Shown here piece after piece: positions 35,813-43,503 of a stretch of DNA of 64,000 bases. The DNA comes from Cloacibacterium rupense. Lineage in GTDB: Bacteria; Bacteroidota; Bacteroidia; Flavobacteriales; Weeksellaceae. The notes beneath the pieces are model-generated. The model ran no database searches and was not told the DNA's origin. It was given only the letters and a program-made list of their open reading frames with translations. A program made the translations under genes and the position numbers. Positions within the stretch are counted from its first letter, which is position 1; each line of letters begins with the position of its first letter. The stretch lies in the NCBI RefSeq assembly GCF_014645495.1, contig NZ_BMLV01000002.1:363191-427190 (forward strand), written 5' to 3'.

Positions 35813-35860
35813 AATTCGGTCTATTTTGTACGAAATAACCCGAATTTTTTATATTTTTTT
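35813..35860 (+). promoter_or_regulatory. Terminator-like hairpin in the MFS leader
   Basis: AATTCGG (35813-35819) pairs with CCGAATT (35840-35846), and inner TATTT (35822-35826) with AAATA (35833-35837). T-runs follow to 35860. It may be an attenuator, an operator, or both. Confidence 0.5.
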
Positions 35861-35896
35861 TAACTAAAACATCCCTCTACTTTTAATATTTTGTTA

Positions 35897-37102
35897 ATGA
35901 ATTCGAAAAAAAATAAAATTACCCTTAACCTTATGCTAAGTTTCATTGTCTTTTCAATGCTGCTTAATTCTGTAAGTGTTATCATCCTTCAGTTATCCCA
36001 AAATCATAAATATAGCTACACTGGGTTGGGATTATTAGAGTTTTTTAAGGATATTCCTATCGCATTGGTATCTATTTTCATGGTAGACTACATAAAAAAA
36101 AGAAGCTATTACAGTTCTTTATACATATCACTGATAATCTGCGCCATATGTAGCTTTACCATTCCTTTTATGAATGAATTTTGGTTTTTAAAAATTTGGT
36201 TTGTTTTGATTGGAATCTCTTTCTCTATTGGTAAAATATGTGTTTTTAGTATTATCAAAAATATTTCTGATAGCGAAAAAGAATTTTCAAAAATTATGAG
36301 CAGAACTGAAGCTGCATTTATGCTTGGGGTCTTTATTGTCAATATAGAATTTGCTTTGATATTAAATAGTGATTATAAAGACTATTGGAAATTTGGCTTC
36401 TGGTTGGTAGGTTTTATCTCTTCTTGGGCAGCCTTTCAATTTTACTTGTTAGATGAACAAAAATTACTGCCTATAAACGATTCTAAAGAAAAAGAAAAAA
36501 TAGACTTTAGCATCTTATTCGATTACAAATCTCTTCTTTTCTTTGCAATTGTTATAATGATTGTCTTCACAGAACAGATTTTTAATTCTTGGCTACCTAC
36601 TTTTTATAAAAATACATTGAAGGCCAATTCTTTTTTTGCACTACAATCCTCCGCATTTCTAGCTTTATTCTCATTCATTGGTAGACTTCTTGCCAGCAAA
36701 TTTGTAGTCAAATTCGCACCTCTTAAAATTTTCTTTTTCTGCCTCATTTCTGGGATATTGCTTACCTTCTCGGCATATGTTATTGGACAAGATACTAATA
36801 TCAAGATTAAAATATTAATGATTCTCTTCCCTATAGTTGGTGTTTTTATCGCGCCACTATACCCTATGCTGAACTCAAAATTCTTATCCAAGTTCTCTGA
36901 AAAAAAAGTAGGCAAAATAGTCTCCATCATTATTTTATTTACTTCATTAGGCGGTTCTATAGGCTCTATGAGCACCGCCTACATTTTTCAAAAAAATTTA
37001 GGAAATTATTATTTGCTATTTGCTACAATTCCTTTAATTTTGATACTCATCTTTTCAATATTTTATTCAATCAAAGAAAAATTATCTGAATACATCAAAT
37101 AA
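35897..37102 (+). CDS. MFS transporter of the PUL
   Basis: 401 residues from the ATG at 35897; the in-frame TTG six bases earlier is less likely. About eleven or twelve hydrophobic helices and a central charged loop (LDEQKLLPINDSKEKEKI, about 205-222) give the MFS layout. No substrate motif is recognised. Its position divergent from susC and directly upstream of the regulator suggests it carries the sugar products of the beta-glucan system across the inner membrane. The downstream regulator gene begins 6 bases after its stop, so the two form an operon. Confidence 0.85.
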   Translation: MNSKKNKITLNLMLSFIVFSMLLNSVSVIILQLSQNHKYSYTGLGLLEFFKDIPIALVSIFMVDYIKKRSYYSSLYISLIICAICSFTIPFMNEFWFLKIWFVLIGISFSIGKICVFSIIKNISDSEKEFSKIMSRTEAAFMLGVFIVNIEFALILNSDYKDYWKFGFWLVGFISSWAAFQFYLLDEQKLLPINDSKEKEKIDFSILFDYKSLLFFAIVIMIVFTEQIFNSWLPTFYKNTLKANSFFALQSSAFLALFSFIGRLLASKFVVKFAPLKIFFFCLISGILLTFSAYVIGQDTNIKIKILMILFPIVGVFIAPLYPMLNSKFLSKFSEKKVGKIVSIIILFTSLGGSIGSMSTAYIFQKNLGNYYLLFATIPLILILIFSIFYSIKEKLSEYIK

Positions 37103-37108
37103 ACTAAT

Positions 37109-37852
37109 ATGAAACTAGACGACTCTAAGAATAAAATGACCCTACAGGAATTGATTGATACTAACAATTTCATCAATCATCTTTCTGTAGATTGTGCAAT
37201 TTTTGGCTTTCATAATAACACGCTAAAGGTACTTCTCCTTAAATACCACGAACTCAATCTCTGGGCCATTCCTGGTGGTTTTATCTTTGAAGACGAACAT
37301 CTAGATGATGCCGCCTATAGAATCTTGTATGAAAGAACCCACCTAGAAGATGTCTATCTAGAGCAATTCTATGCTTTTGGCCATAAAGACAGAACTGAAA
37401 GAAAAAACCCTCACCGCCAACTTCTAGAGAATAAAGGCATTAACATTACCAAAGAACACTGGATCAATAAAAGATTTGTTACCATAGGCTATTATGCCCT
37501 TATAGATTACACCTTATCACACACTTTTCCAGATGCTTTTAATGAAACCTGTGCATGGTTTGACGTAAATGATCTACCAGAAATGGCTTTTGACCATCAA
37601 GAAATTATAGAAAAAGGACTAGAACACCTCAGAAAAACCATTGATTATAAATTGGTAGGAAGCAATTTACTTCCAGAAAAATTCACTATGAAAGATTTAC
37701 AAAATCTATATGAAACCATACTAGGAGAAACATTTAGAAGAAACAATTTCCAGAGAAAAATGCTGAGTCTTAACATTTTAGAACGCCACGAAAAACTTTT
37801 TGATGGTTCTGCCAACAAAGCACCTTATCTCTATTCTTTCATAAAAAAATAA
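37109..37852 (+). CDS. Nudix-domain winged-helix transcription regulator (NrtR/AraR-like)
   Basis: 247 residues. Residues about 25-170 are a Nudix fold (VDCAIFGFHNNTLKVLLLKYHELNLWAIPGG). The Nudix box reads GFIFEDEHLDDAAYRILYER: the first Gly-x5-Glu and the Arg are kept, but the REUxEE glutamates are partly lost (Arg-Ile and Glu-Arg), so hydrolase activity is unlikely. The C-terminal part (about 175-247, KFTMKDLQNLYETILGETF...RNNFQRKMLSLNILERHEK) is the winged helix typical of NrtR-family regulators. In Bacteroidota such proteins (AraR is the known case) sense sugars. Likely controls this PUL. Confidence 0.85.
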   Translation: MKLDDSKNKMTLQELIDTNNFINHLSVDCAIFGFHNNTLKVLLLKYHELNLWAIPGGFIFEDEHLDDAAYRILYERTHLEDVYLEQFYAFGHKDRTERKNPHRQLLENKGINITKEHWINKRFVTIGYYALIDYTLSHTFPDAFNETCAWFDVNDLPEMAFDHQEIIEKGLEHLRKTIDYKLVGSNLLPEKFTMKDLQNLYETILGETFRRNNFQRKMLSLNILERHEKLFDGSANKAPYLYSFIKK

Positions 37853-37993
37853 TTTCTATAAAAATAAGCCAAGAATCACTACCAAGCTAAAAGTAATTAG
37901 TGTTCACATTGAGACATCGAAAACACTTGAATAACACCAATCAAAAATTGAGTTCAATTTTACATTTTTGAAATTACTCGCAAGCATAAAACA

Positions 37994-38028
37994 AAAAAGA
38001 CTGCTAATCAATGATTAACAGTCTTTTT
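37994..38028. terminator. Bidirectional terminator between the regulator and the tRNA cluster
   Basis: AAAAAGACTG (37994-38003) pairs with CAGTCTTTTT (38019-38028), with inner TAATCA/TGATTA and one mismatch. It ends the tRNA transcript immediately after tRNA-Leu(UAA). The 140 bases before it hold only loose inverted repeats. Confidence 0.85.
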
Positions 38029-38031
38029 AAG

Positions 38032-38115
38032 TACCCCAGACGGGACTTGAACCCGTACGTCCTTGCGGACACAGGATTTTAAGTCCTGCGTGTCTACCAG
38101 TTCCACCACCAGGGC
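38032..38115 (-). tRNA. tRNA-Leu (anticodon UAA)
   Basis: 84 bases with a long variable arm as expected for leucine. The anticodon stem CAGGA/TCCTG encloses a loop with TAA. The acceptor GCCCTGG pairs with CTGGGGT through some G-U pairs. The T arm has GGGTTCAAGTCCC. No CCA is encoded. Confidence 0.97.
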
Positions 38116-38126
38116 GAGTGAACTAG

Positions 38127-38199
38127 AGCGAAAAACGGGATTCGAACCCGCGACCCCAACCTTGGCAAGGTTGTGCTCTACCAGCTGAGCTATTTTCGC
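38127..38199 (-). tRNA. tRNA-Gly (anticodon GCC)
   Basis: 73 bases. Acceptor GCGAAAA/TTTTCGC is perfect, D arm GCTCAGCTGGTAGAGC, anticodon stem CAACC/GGTTG with loop TTGCCAA, and T arm GGGTTCGAATCCC. It lies 11 bases from the neighbouring tRNA-Leu. Confidence 0.97.
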
Positions 38200-38204
38200 A
38201 TCTG

Positions 38205-38286
38205 TGCGGATGAAGGGACTCGAACCCCCACGCCTCACGGCACCAGATCCTAAGTCTGGCGTGGCTACCAATTACACCACATCCGC
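38205..38286 (-). tRNA. tRNA-Leu (anticodon UAG)
   Basis: 82 bases with a long variable arm. Acceptor GCGGATG/CATCCGC is perfect, the anticodon stem CCAGA/TCTGG has loop CTTAGGA, and the T arm is GGGGTTCGAGTCCC. First gene of the cluster. Confidence 0.97.
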
Positions 38287-38321
38287 TTCTAATAAAGAAC
38301 TCTCTTCTTTTTTTGTGAGTG

Positions 38322-38329
38322 CAAATATA
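38322..38329 (-). promoter_or_regulatory. -7 box for the tRNA cluster
   Basis: On the minus strand TATATTTG (38329-38322) lies 36 bases before the first tRNA and matches TAnnTTTG. Confidence 0.6.
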
Positions 38330-38449
38330 GACACTTTTTTTTAATTGTCATAATTAATTTTCATTTTTTTTATTTTTTTGAAAAATTATTTCTAAAATAT
38401 AATTTTGTTGTTTGTTTTTATTACTTTTACATTTTTAAGAATTAAGTAT

Positions 38450-38830
38450 ATGGAACTACAAGGAACGGTAAAAAAAGTATTTGAAACTCAAACATTTGCG
38501 AGTGGATTTCAGAAAAGAGAAATGATTCTCCTCACCCAAGAACAATATCCACAGCCTATTAGTATTGAATTTCTATCAGACAAAATAAATTTATTAGACA
38601 ATCTTCGCGAAGGCGATAATGTAAAAATTGGCATTAACATAAGAGGTAGAGAATGGACTAATCCTCAAGGTGAAGTTAAATATTTCAATTCTATCACGGG
38701 TTGGAGAATAGAAAAAGCAACTGAAGGGGCTTCGCCAGAACCTACACAAGCTGCTCCTGCTGCACAACCAGTAGCAGCTTCTAACGAAAATCCTTTTGCA
38801 GATGAAGAAGATGACGATTTACCTTTCTAA
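38450..38830 (+). CDS. DUF3127 protein with SSB-like acidic tail
   Basis: 126 residues from the ATG at 38450. Residues 1-90 form a small beta-rich OB-like domain (MELQGTVKKVFETQTFASGFQKREMILLT... GDNVKIGINIRGREW), which is DUF3127. A Pro/Ala-rich linker follows, and the protein ends in EEDDDLPF. That tail closely resembles the DDDIPF end of single-stranded DNA-binding protein, which docks repair and replication proteins. The function of the family is not established; a role in DNA transactions is an inference. Single gene with a strong terminator. Confidence 0.85.
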   Translation: MELQGTVKKVFETQTFASGFQKREMILLTQEQYPQPISIEFLSDKINLLDNLREGDNVKIGINIRGREWTNPQGEVKYFNSITGWRIEKATEGASPEPTQAAPAAQPVAASNENPFADEEDDDLPF

Positions 38831-38858
38831 TCAGAATTGAGTAAAACTTAATAATTTT

Positions 38859-38893
38859 GAAATCCTGCTTTCTAAAGTAGGATTTCGTTTTTT
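38859..38893 (+). terminator. Terminator of the DUF3127 gene
   Basis: GAAATCCTGCTTT (38859-38871) pairs with AAAGTAGGATTTC (38874-38886) with one G-U pair, followed by GTTTTTTG. It ends only 12 bases before the aat start. Confidence 0.85.
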
Positions 38894-38904
38894 GAATTAA
38901 AAAG

Positions 38905-39543
38905 ATGGTAATTTTAGACGCTAATGAAATTTCTTTCCCAGATCCTAGAATCTATCATCCTGACGATGGATTAATCGCTATAGGCGGAGATTTGTCTGTA
39001 GAAAGAATTTGGTTTGCTTATCAATTGGGCATTTTCCCTTGGTTTAATCCCGAGGATGAAATTCTGTGGTGGTGCCCCAATCCTAGGTTTGTGCTTTTTC
39101 CTAATGAATTAAAGATTTCTAAATCGATGAAAAAAATAATCAGAGATGGGAAATTTAGGATAACAGAGAATGTCTGTTTCCGAGAAGTGATGAAAAACTG
39201 TGGCGAAATTTCTAGAAAAGGACAAGACGGAACTTGGATTACCGATGAAATGCTAAATAGCTACACCCAATTACACAATTACGGAAAAGCTAAAAGTGTA
39301 GAAGTATGGGAGGGCGATAAATTGGTAGGAGGTTTATACGGAGTAGATTTAGGCAATGTTTTCTGTGGAGAAAGTATGTTTTCTAAAGTAAGCAACGCCA
39401 GTAAAGCAGGATTTATCTGGCTGATAGAGCATTACAAAAATAAATATGATATAATAGACTGTCAAGTACACACAGAACATTTAGAGAGTTTAGGCGCAAG
39501 AAATATTTCAAAAGAAGAGTTTCTAAATTTTCTGAAAAAGTAA
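38905..39543 (+). CDS. aat: Leucyl/phenylalanyl-tRNA--protein transferase
   Basis: Adds Leu or Phe from tRNA to N-terminal Arg or Lys of proteins, marking them for Clp degradation (bacterial N-end rule). 212 residues, standard length. Motifs: FPDPRIYHPDDGLIAIGGDLSVERIWFAYQLGIFPWF, ILWWCPNPRFVLFP, GTWITDEMLNSYTQLHNYGKAKSVEVWEGDKLVGGLYGVDLG, FCGESMFSKVSNASK and DCQVHTEHLESLGA. The start follows the previous terminator closely, so its promoter must lie within or overlap that hairpin region. Confidence 0.97.
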   Translation: MVILDANEISFPDPRIYHPDDGLIAIGGDLSVERIWFAYQLGIFPWFNPEDEILWWCPNPRFVLFPNELKISKSMKKIIRDGKFRITENVCFREVMKNCGEISRKGQDGTWITDEMLNSYTQLHNYGKAKSVEVWEGDKLVGGLYGVDLGNVFCGESMFSKVSNASKAGFIWLIEHYKNKYDIIDCQVHTEHLESLGARNISKEEFLNFLKK

Positions 39544-39577
39544 TTAATTTAAATAAAAGTCGACAACAAACGAAACC

Positions 39578-39669
39578 GCGCCCCAGATTGAGCCTTTGTT
39601 TGAGCTCTTTTTAAAATTTTTCTGAGAAAAATTTTAAAAAAGCGAGTGGCGAAAGCTGGAAATTGGCGC
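39578..39669. repeat. 92-base nested palindromic element
   Basis: The outer arms are GCGCC (39578-39582) with GGCGC (39665-39669), then CCAG/CTGG. The core is a 14-base perfect stem TTTTTAAAATTTTT (39608-39621) with AAAAATTTTAAAAA (39627-39640) around a 5-base loop. No coding capacity. It resembles dispersed intergenic palindromes I recall from Chryseobacterium-group genomes. Confidence 0.6.
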
Positions 39670-39686
39670 CCAAATAACATAAAATA

Positions 39687-40562
39687 ATGACTGCCGAAAA
39701 AGAAAAATGGATAATTCTAGTAGTGCTCTCTTTAATCTGGGGCTCTTCTTTTATATTAATAAAAAAATCTCTAGAACACTTTTCTCCGTATCAAGTTGGT
39801 GCGCTTAGAGTGTTGATTTCTGGAGTTTTATTGTCTCCAATAGCGATTCTGAACAGAAAGAAATTTCCTATAAAACAGTTAAAATGGCTAATTTTGGCAG
39901 CATTTGCGGGTAATTTTATCCCAATGTTTCTCTTCCCGATTGCAGAAACCAAAGTGAGTAGCAGCATTGCAGGAATTATGAATTCTATGATGCCTATTTT
40001 CACCATTATTGTAGGGGCGTTGTTTTGGAAAACAAAAACCACTTCTAGACAGATTCTAGGAATTCTGATTAGTTTTGCTGGTGTAGTTTTGCTGATGATT
40101 TCTGGTGAAAAAAGTGCTGAAACGCCAATTTTTTATGTTGGTTTATTGCTTTTTGCCGCTTTTCTGTATGCAGTAAGTGTAACTACTGTTGGCGCAAAAC
40201 TCACGCATATTCCAGCAAAAATGATGTCTTCTTTTGTATTTTTTTATGTTCTATTTCTGCCATCATTAATGAGTTTGTATTTTTCTAATTTTTTTGGTGA
40301 GTTTAGTTTTAACAAAGAGAATATGATAGGATTGGGATTTGTAGCCACCCTTTCTGTACTGGGAACAGGTCTTGCGATGATGCTGCATTACAGATTGATG
40401 AGTGTTTCTAATCCTCTTTTTGCTTCTACAGTAACTTTGTTAATGCCAGTAGTAGCGGTAATGTGGGGCGTAATAGATGGTGAGAGTTTTACTTTTTTGC
40501 AAGCTATAGGTGCGGTAATTATTTTCGCGGGATTAATTTTCTTGAGAAAGAAAAAGGTCTAA
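39687..40562 (+). CDS. EamA/DMT-family permease
   Basis: 291 residues with ten predicted membrane helices arranged as two EamA repeats: 1-140 (WIILVVLSLIWGSSFILIKKSLEHFSPYQVGALRVLISG) and 145-291 (IFYVGLLLFAAFLYAVSVTTVGAKL ... LMPVVAVMWGVIDGE). The family exports or imports small metabolites across the inner membrane; substrate not predictable. Single gene immediately after the palindromic element, followed by a weak hairpin (AAACTGCA/TGCAGTTT, 40570-40601) without a T-run. Confidence 0.9.
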   Translation: MTAEKEKWIILVVLSLIWGSSFILIKKSLEHFSPYQVGALRVLISGVLLSPIAILNRKKFPIKQLKWLILAAFAGNFIPMFLFPIAETKVSSSIAGIMNSMMPIFTIIVGALFWKTKTTSRQILGILISFAGVVLLMISGEKSAETPIFYVGLLLFAAFLYAVSVTTVGAKLTHIPAKMMSSFVFFYVLFLPSLMSLYFSNFFGEFSFNKENMIGLGFVATLSVLGTGLAMMLHYRLMSVSNPLFASTVTLLMPVVAVMWGVIDGESFTFLQAIGAVIIFAGLIFLRKKKV

Positions 40563-40726
40563 AAAAAGAAAACTGCAAAACTCTAATGAGCTGTGCAGTT
40601 TGAAATAAATCTAATAAAAAGTAAAAATGAAAGGCTACAAAGATAGAAATAATTTTCAATCATTTGCAAAATTTTTTGTAAAATTTGTATGATTTTCATC
40701 ATTTTTTTGTTTTCATCAGAATTGAG

Positions 40727-40734
40727 TACCTTTG
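40727..40734 (+). promoter_or_regulatory. -7 box giving a leaderless CBS-protein mRNA
   Basis: TACCTTTG matches TAnnTTTG and is separated from the ATG at 40739 by only four bases (CAAA). The transcription start should fall at or beside the A of the ATG. Confidence 0.65.
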
Positions 40735-40738
40735 CAAA

Positions 40739-41392
40739 ATGTTAATTCAAGAATATATTTCTAAGGATTTCCCTGCTTTTGAGATAGATGCTCCTGTAGA
40801 AGAAGCACTCTTGCAAGTGGAAGAGTTTGGTTTCACGCATGTTTTCGTGAAAAAGAAGAACGTTTTCTTAGGCGGAATCTGCAAAGAATTTTTAGAAGAA
40901 AACTTGGATAAAACACTTGAAGCATTAGAAATGCATTTAGAAAAATTTGCTATTTTAGAAGAAAACACCATACTAGACAGCGTAAAGCTTTTCTATACTT
41001 TTAACTCTAATATTATCCCTATAATCAACAACAAAGAAAAATACTTGGGGTATATTGCATATGATGATGTTTTCGGAGATTTGTCAAAATATCCTTTGTT
41101 TTCTGAAAGAGGAGCCGTTTTAACTGTAGAAACAAGTCTGAAATCTTATTCAATGACAGAGATTGCCAAAATAGTAGAAAGCAACAATGCAAAATTTTAT
41201 GGTTCTTTTATTAGTCATATCAATGATGAAATAGTACAAATTACCATGAAAATAAGCAATGATAACCTAAGCTCTATAAACGAAACCTTCGAAAGGTATG
41301 GGTATCATGTCGTTAGAAAGTTTTATAAAGACGATAAAGAAGATTTGATAAAAGACAGATATCAATATTTTCAAAAATATTTAGAATTTTAG
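40739..41392 (+). CDS. CBS-domain protein (AcuB-like CBS-ACT)
   Basis: 217 residues from the ATG at 40739, which is four bases after a -7 box; the open frame extends further upstream but cannot be transcribed from that promoter. Residues 1-125 are a CBS pair (LIQEYISKDFPAFEIDAPVEEALLQVEEFGFTHVFV... LGYIAYDDVFGDL), a likely nucleotide sensor. Residues about 130-200 look ACT-like (GAVLTVETSLKSYSMTEIAKIVESNNAKFYGSFI). It lies upstream of nadK on the same strand, as in many Flavobacteriia. Function not established. Confidence 0.85.
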   Translation: MLIQEYISKDFPAFEIDAPVEEALLQVEEFGFTHVFVKKKNVFLGGICKEFLEENLDKTLEALEMHLEKFAILEENTILDSVKLFYTFNSNIIPIINNKEKYLGYIAYDDVFGDLSKYPLFSERGAVLTVETSLKSYSMTEIAKIVESNNAKFYGSFISHINDEIVQITMKISNDNLSSINETFERYGYHVVRKFYKDDKEDLIKDRYQYFQKYLEF

Positions 41393-41394
41393 CG

Positions 41395-41402
41395 TATTTT
41401 TG
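41395..41402 (+). promoter_or_regulatory. -7 box for nadK
   Basis: TATTTTTG matches TAnnTTTG and lies 3 bases after the stop of the CBS gene, 23 bases before the TTG start of nadK. Confidence 0.5.
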
Positions 41403-41425
41403 AATAAACAAAAAAGATAATTATT

Positions 41426-42292
41426 TTGAAAGCTGCCATATATTCCCAGAAAAAAGACCTAGATACTTTTCTTTATCTAAGTAAGTTTATTTCGGAGCTT
41501 ACCAATAAGGGAGTAAAACCAATTTTATATGAGCAACTGCACAAAGACCTAGAATTTTCTAAAGATTTTGCCACTTTTAAAGACAAAAAAGATTTAGAAG
41601 CAGACGTGGTAGATTTCTTTTTTAGTTTCGGTGGAGATGGTACTATTCTCAATGCACTGCAATTTATCCAAGAATTAGAAGTTCCTGTAATTGGTGTAAA
41701 TACAGGTAGATTAGGCTTTTTGGCAAGTTTTTCAAAAGAAGAAATTTTCGACCATATCGATGAAATCATCAACAAAGACATGAATTTCAGCAGAAGAAGT
41801 GTTCTAAAGGTTACCTCATCTGGCACGCCTTTTTCTCTTCCTTACGCTCTTAATGACGTCTGTGTTTCTAGAAACGAAACTACTTCTATGATTACCATAG
41901 AAACGCATATCAACGACCAATTTCTTACTTATTATTGGGGAGATGGTCTTATTGTTTCTACACCTACAGGTTCTACCGCTTACTCTCTTAGTTGTGGCGG
42001 ACCAATCATCTCACCAGGAAACGGAATTCTAGCTCTTACACCTATTGCACCACATAACTTGAATGTAAGACCCATAGTTTTAAGAGACGATATAGAAATC
42101 ACCTTAAAAGTAGAAAGTAGAGTTCCTCAATTTTCGGTTTCTCTGGATTCTAGACTGTATCACATGAAAACAGGTGATGTAATTACTATCAATAAAGCAC
42201 CATTTCAATTGATTCTTATGCACCCTAAAGATTTAAGTTTTTTTGGAACGCTAAGACAGAAATTACTCTGGGGCAAGGACAAGAGGAATTAG
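41426..42292 (+). CDS. nadK: NAD kinase
   Basis: Phosphorylates NAD to NADP. 288 residues. The start is the TTG at 41426 (KAAIYSQKKDLDTFLYL), needed because the beta-strand that opens the family fold begins there and no ATG is available upstream in frame. Motifs: the GGDGT loop in FFSFGGDGTILNAL, GVNTGRLGFLASF, ALNDVCVSRNETTSM, GDGLIVSTPTGSTAYSLSCGGPI and TPIAPHNLNVRPIVL. Probably transcribed with or from just after the CBS gene. Confidence 0.96.
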   Translation: MKAAIYSQKKDLDTFLYLSKFISELTNKGVKPILYEQLHKDLEFSKDFATFKDKKDLEADVVDFFFSFGGDGTILNALQFIQELEVPVIGVNTGRLGFLASFSKEEIFDHIDEIINKDMNFSRRSVLKVTSSGTPFSLPYALNDVCVSRNETTSMITIETHINDQFLTYYWGDGLIVSTPTGSTAYSLSCGGPIISPGNGILALTPIAPHNLNVRPIVLRDDIEITLKVESRVPQFSVSLDSRLYHMKTGDVITINKAPFQLILMHPKDLSFFGTLRQKLLWGKDKRN

Positions 42293-42364
42293 TATTTAAT
42301 GCATAAATTCATTAACTTTACAAATTATAAATTAACTGATTATCAACAATAAAATAAAAGCAAA

Positions 42365-43435
42365 ATGAGTAGAATTTTCCCGGCAGGAGTTGCCACAGGT
42401 TCTTTAGTTTCAGAAATTTTTGCACACGCAAAAGAGAATAAATATGCGCTTCCAGCAGTAAACGTTATTGGTTCTAGTACCATTAATGCAACCATGGAAA
42501 CCGCTGTAAAACTTAACGCTCCTGTAATCATTCAGTTTTCAAATGGAGGTGCCGCTTTTAACGCAGGTAAGAGCATGAGCTCAGAAAATCAAAAATCTGC
42601 TATCTTCGGTGGTATAGCAGGAGCTAAGCATATCCACGCATTGGCAGAAGCATACGGTGCTACTGTAATTTTACACACAGACCACTGTGCTAAAAAACTT
42701 TTACCTTGGGTAGATGGTTTATTAGACGCGAGCGAAGCTCACTACAAAGCTTATGGCAAATCTCTTTTCTCTTCTCATATGCTAGATTTATCTGAAGAGC
42801 CTATTGAAGAAAATTTAGATATTTCTACCAAATATTTCGAGAGAATGGCTAAAATGGGCATGACTTTAGAAATAGAATTAGGAGTAACAGGAGGTGAAGA
42901 AGATGGTGTAGACAATTCAGATGTAGACTCTTCTAAACTATACACACAACCAGACGAAGTAGCTTATGCTTATGAAAGATTAAAAGCAATTTCTCCAGAC
43001 TTTACAGTTGCAGCAGCATTTGGTAATGTACACGGTGTTTACAAACCAGGAAACGTAAAATTAACTCCGAAAATCTTAGATAATTCTCAGAAATTTGTTC
43101 AAGAAAAATTCGGTGTTGGAGAAAAACCAGTGAATTTTGTATTCCACGGTGGTTCTGGTTCTACTTTAGAGGAAATTAGAGAAGCTATTTCTTATGGAGT
43201 TATCAAAATGAATATTGATACTGACCTTCAATTTGCTTATACAGAAGGTATTAGAGATTACATGGTAAACAATATAGAATATTTAAAATCTCAAATTGGT
43301 AATCCTGAAGGCGAAGAAAAGCCAAACAAAAAATTCTACGACCCTAGAGTTTGGGTAAGAAAAGGTGAAGAAACTTTTGTTACAAGATTAACTCAAGCTT
43401 TCGAAGATTTAAATAATATTGATACTTTGAAATAA
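42365..43435 (+). CDS. fbaA: Fructose-bisphosphate aldolase, class II
   Basis: Zinc-dependent cleavage of fructose-1,6-bisphosphate in glycolysis and the reverse in gluconeogenesis. 356 residues, class IIA length. Motifs: YALPAVNVIGSSTINATMETA, the zinc ligands in VILHTDHCAKKLLPW, LEIELGVTGGEEDGVDNS, AAFGNVHGVYKPGNVKL, and FVFHGGSGSTLEEIREAISYGVIKMNIDTDLQFA. It follows nadK by 72 bases, and accD follows by 68 bases. Confidence 0.97.
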   Translation: MSRIFPAGVATGSLVSEIFAHAKENKYALPAVNVIGSSTINATMETAVKLNAPVIIQFSNGGAAFNAGKSMSSENQKSAIFGGIAGAKHIHALAEAYGATVILHTDHCAKKLLPWVDGLLDASEAHYKAYGKSLFSSHMLDLSEEPIEENLDISTKYFERMAKMGMTLEIELGVTGGEEDGVDNSDVDSSKLYTQPDEVAYAYERLKAISPDFTVAAAFGNVHGVYKPGNVKLTPKILDNSQKFVQEKFGVGEKPVNFVFHGGSGSTLEEIREAISYGVIKMNIDTDLQFAYTEGIRDYMVNNIEYLKSQIGNPEGEEKPNKKFYDPRVWVRKGEETFVTRLTQAFEDLNNIDTLK

Positions 43436-43503
43436 TTTTAATTTGAGGTTTCGAAATTTATTCTTAGTTTCGAGGCTTCAAATTTTAATTAAAATTATAA
43501 ACA

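Noticed and set aside
37853-37993. Structured RNA between the regulator and the tRNA cluster
   Set aside because: AGTAATT/AATTACT and GTGTT/AACAC pairs exist, but they are short, spaced far apart and expected by chance in AT-rich DNA.
40570-40601. AAACTGCA/TGCAGTTT hairpin as a terminator of the DMT permease gene
   Set aside because: The stem is short, the loop long and no T-run follows, so termination is not well supported.
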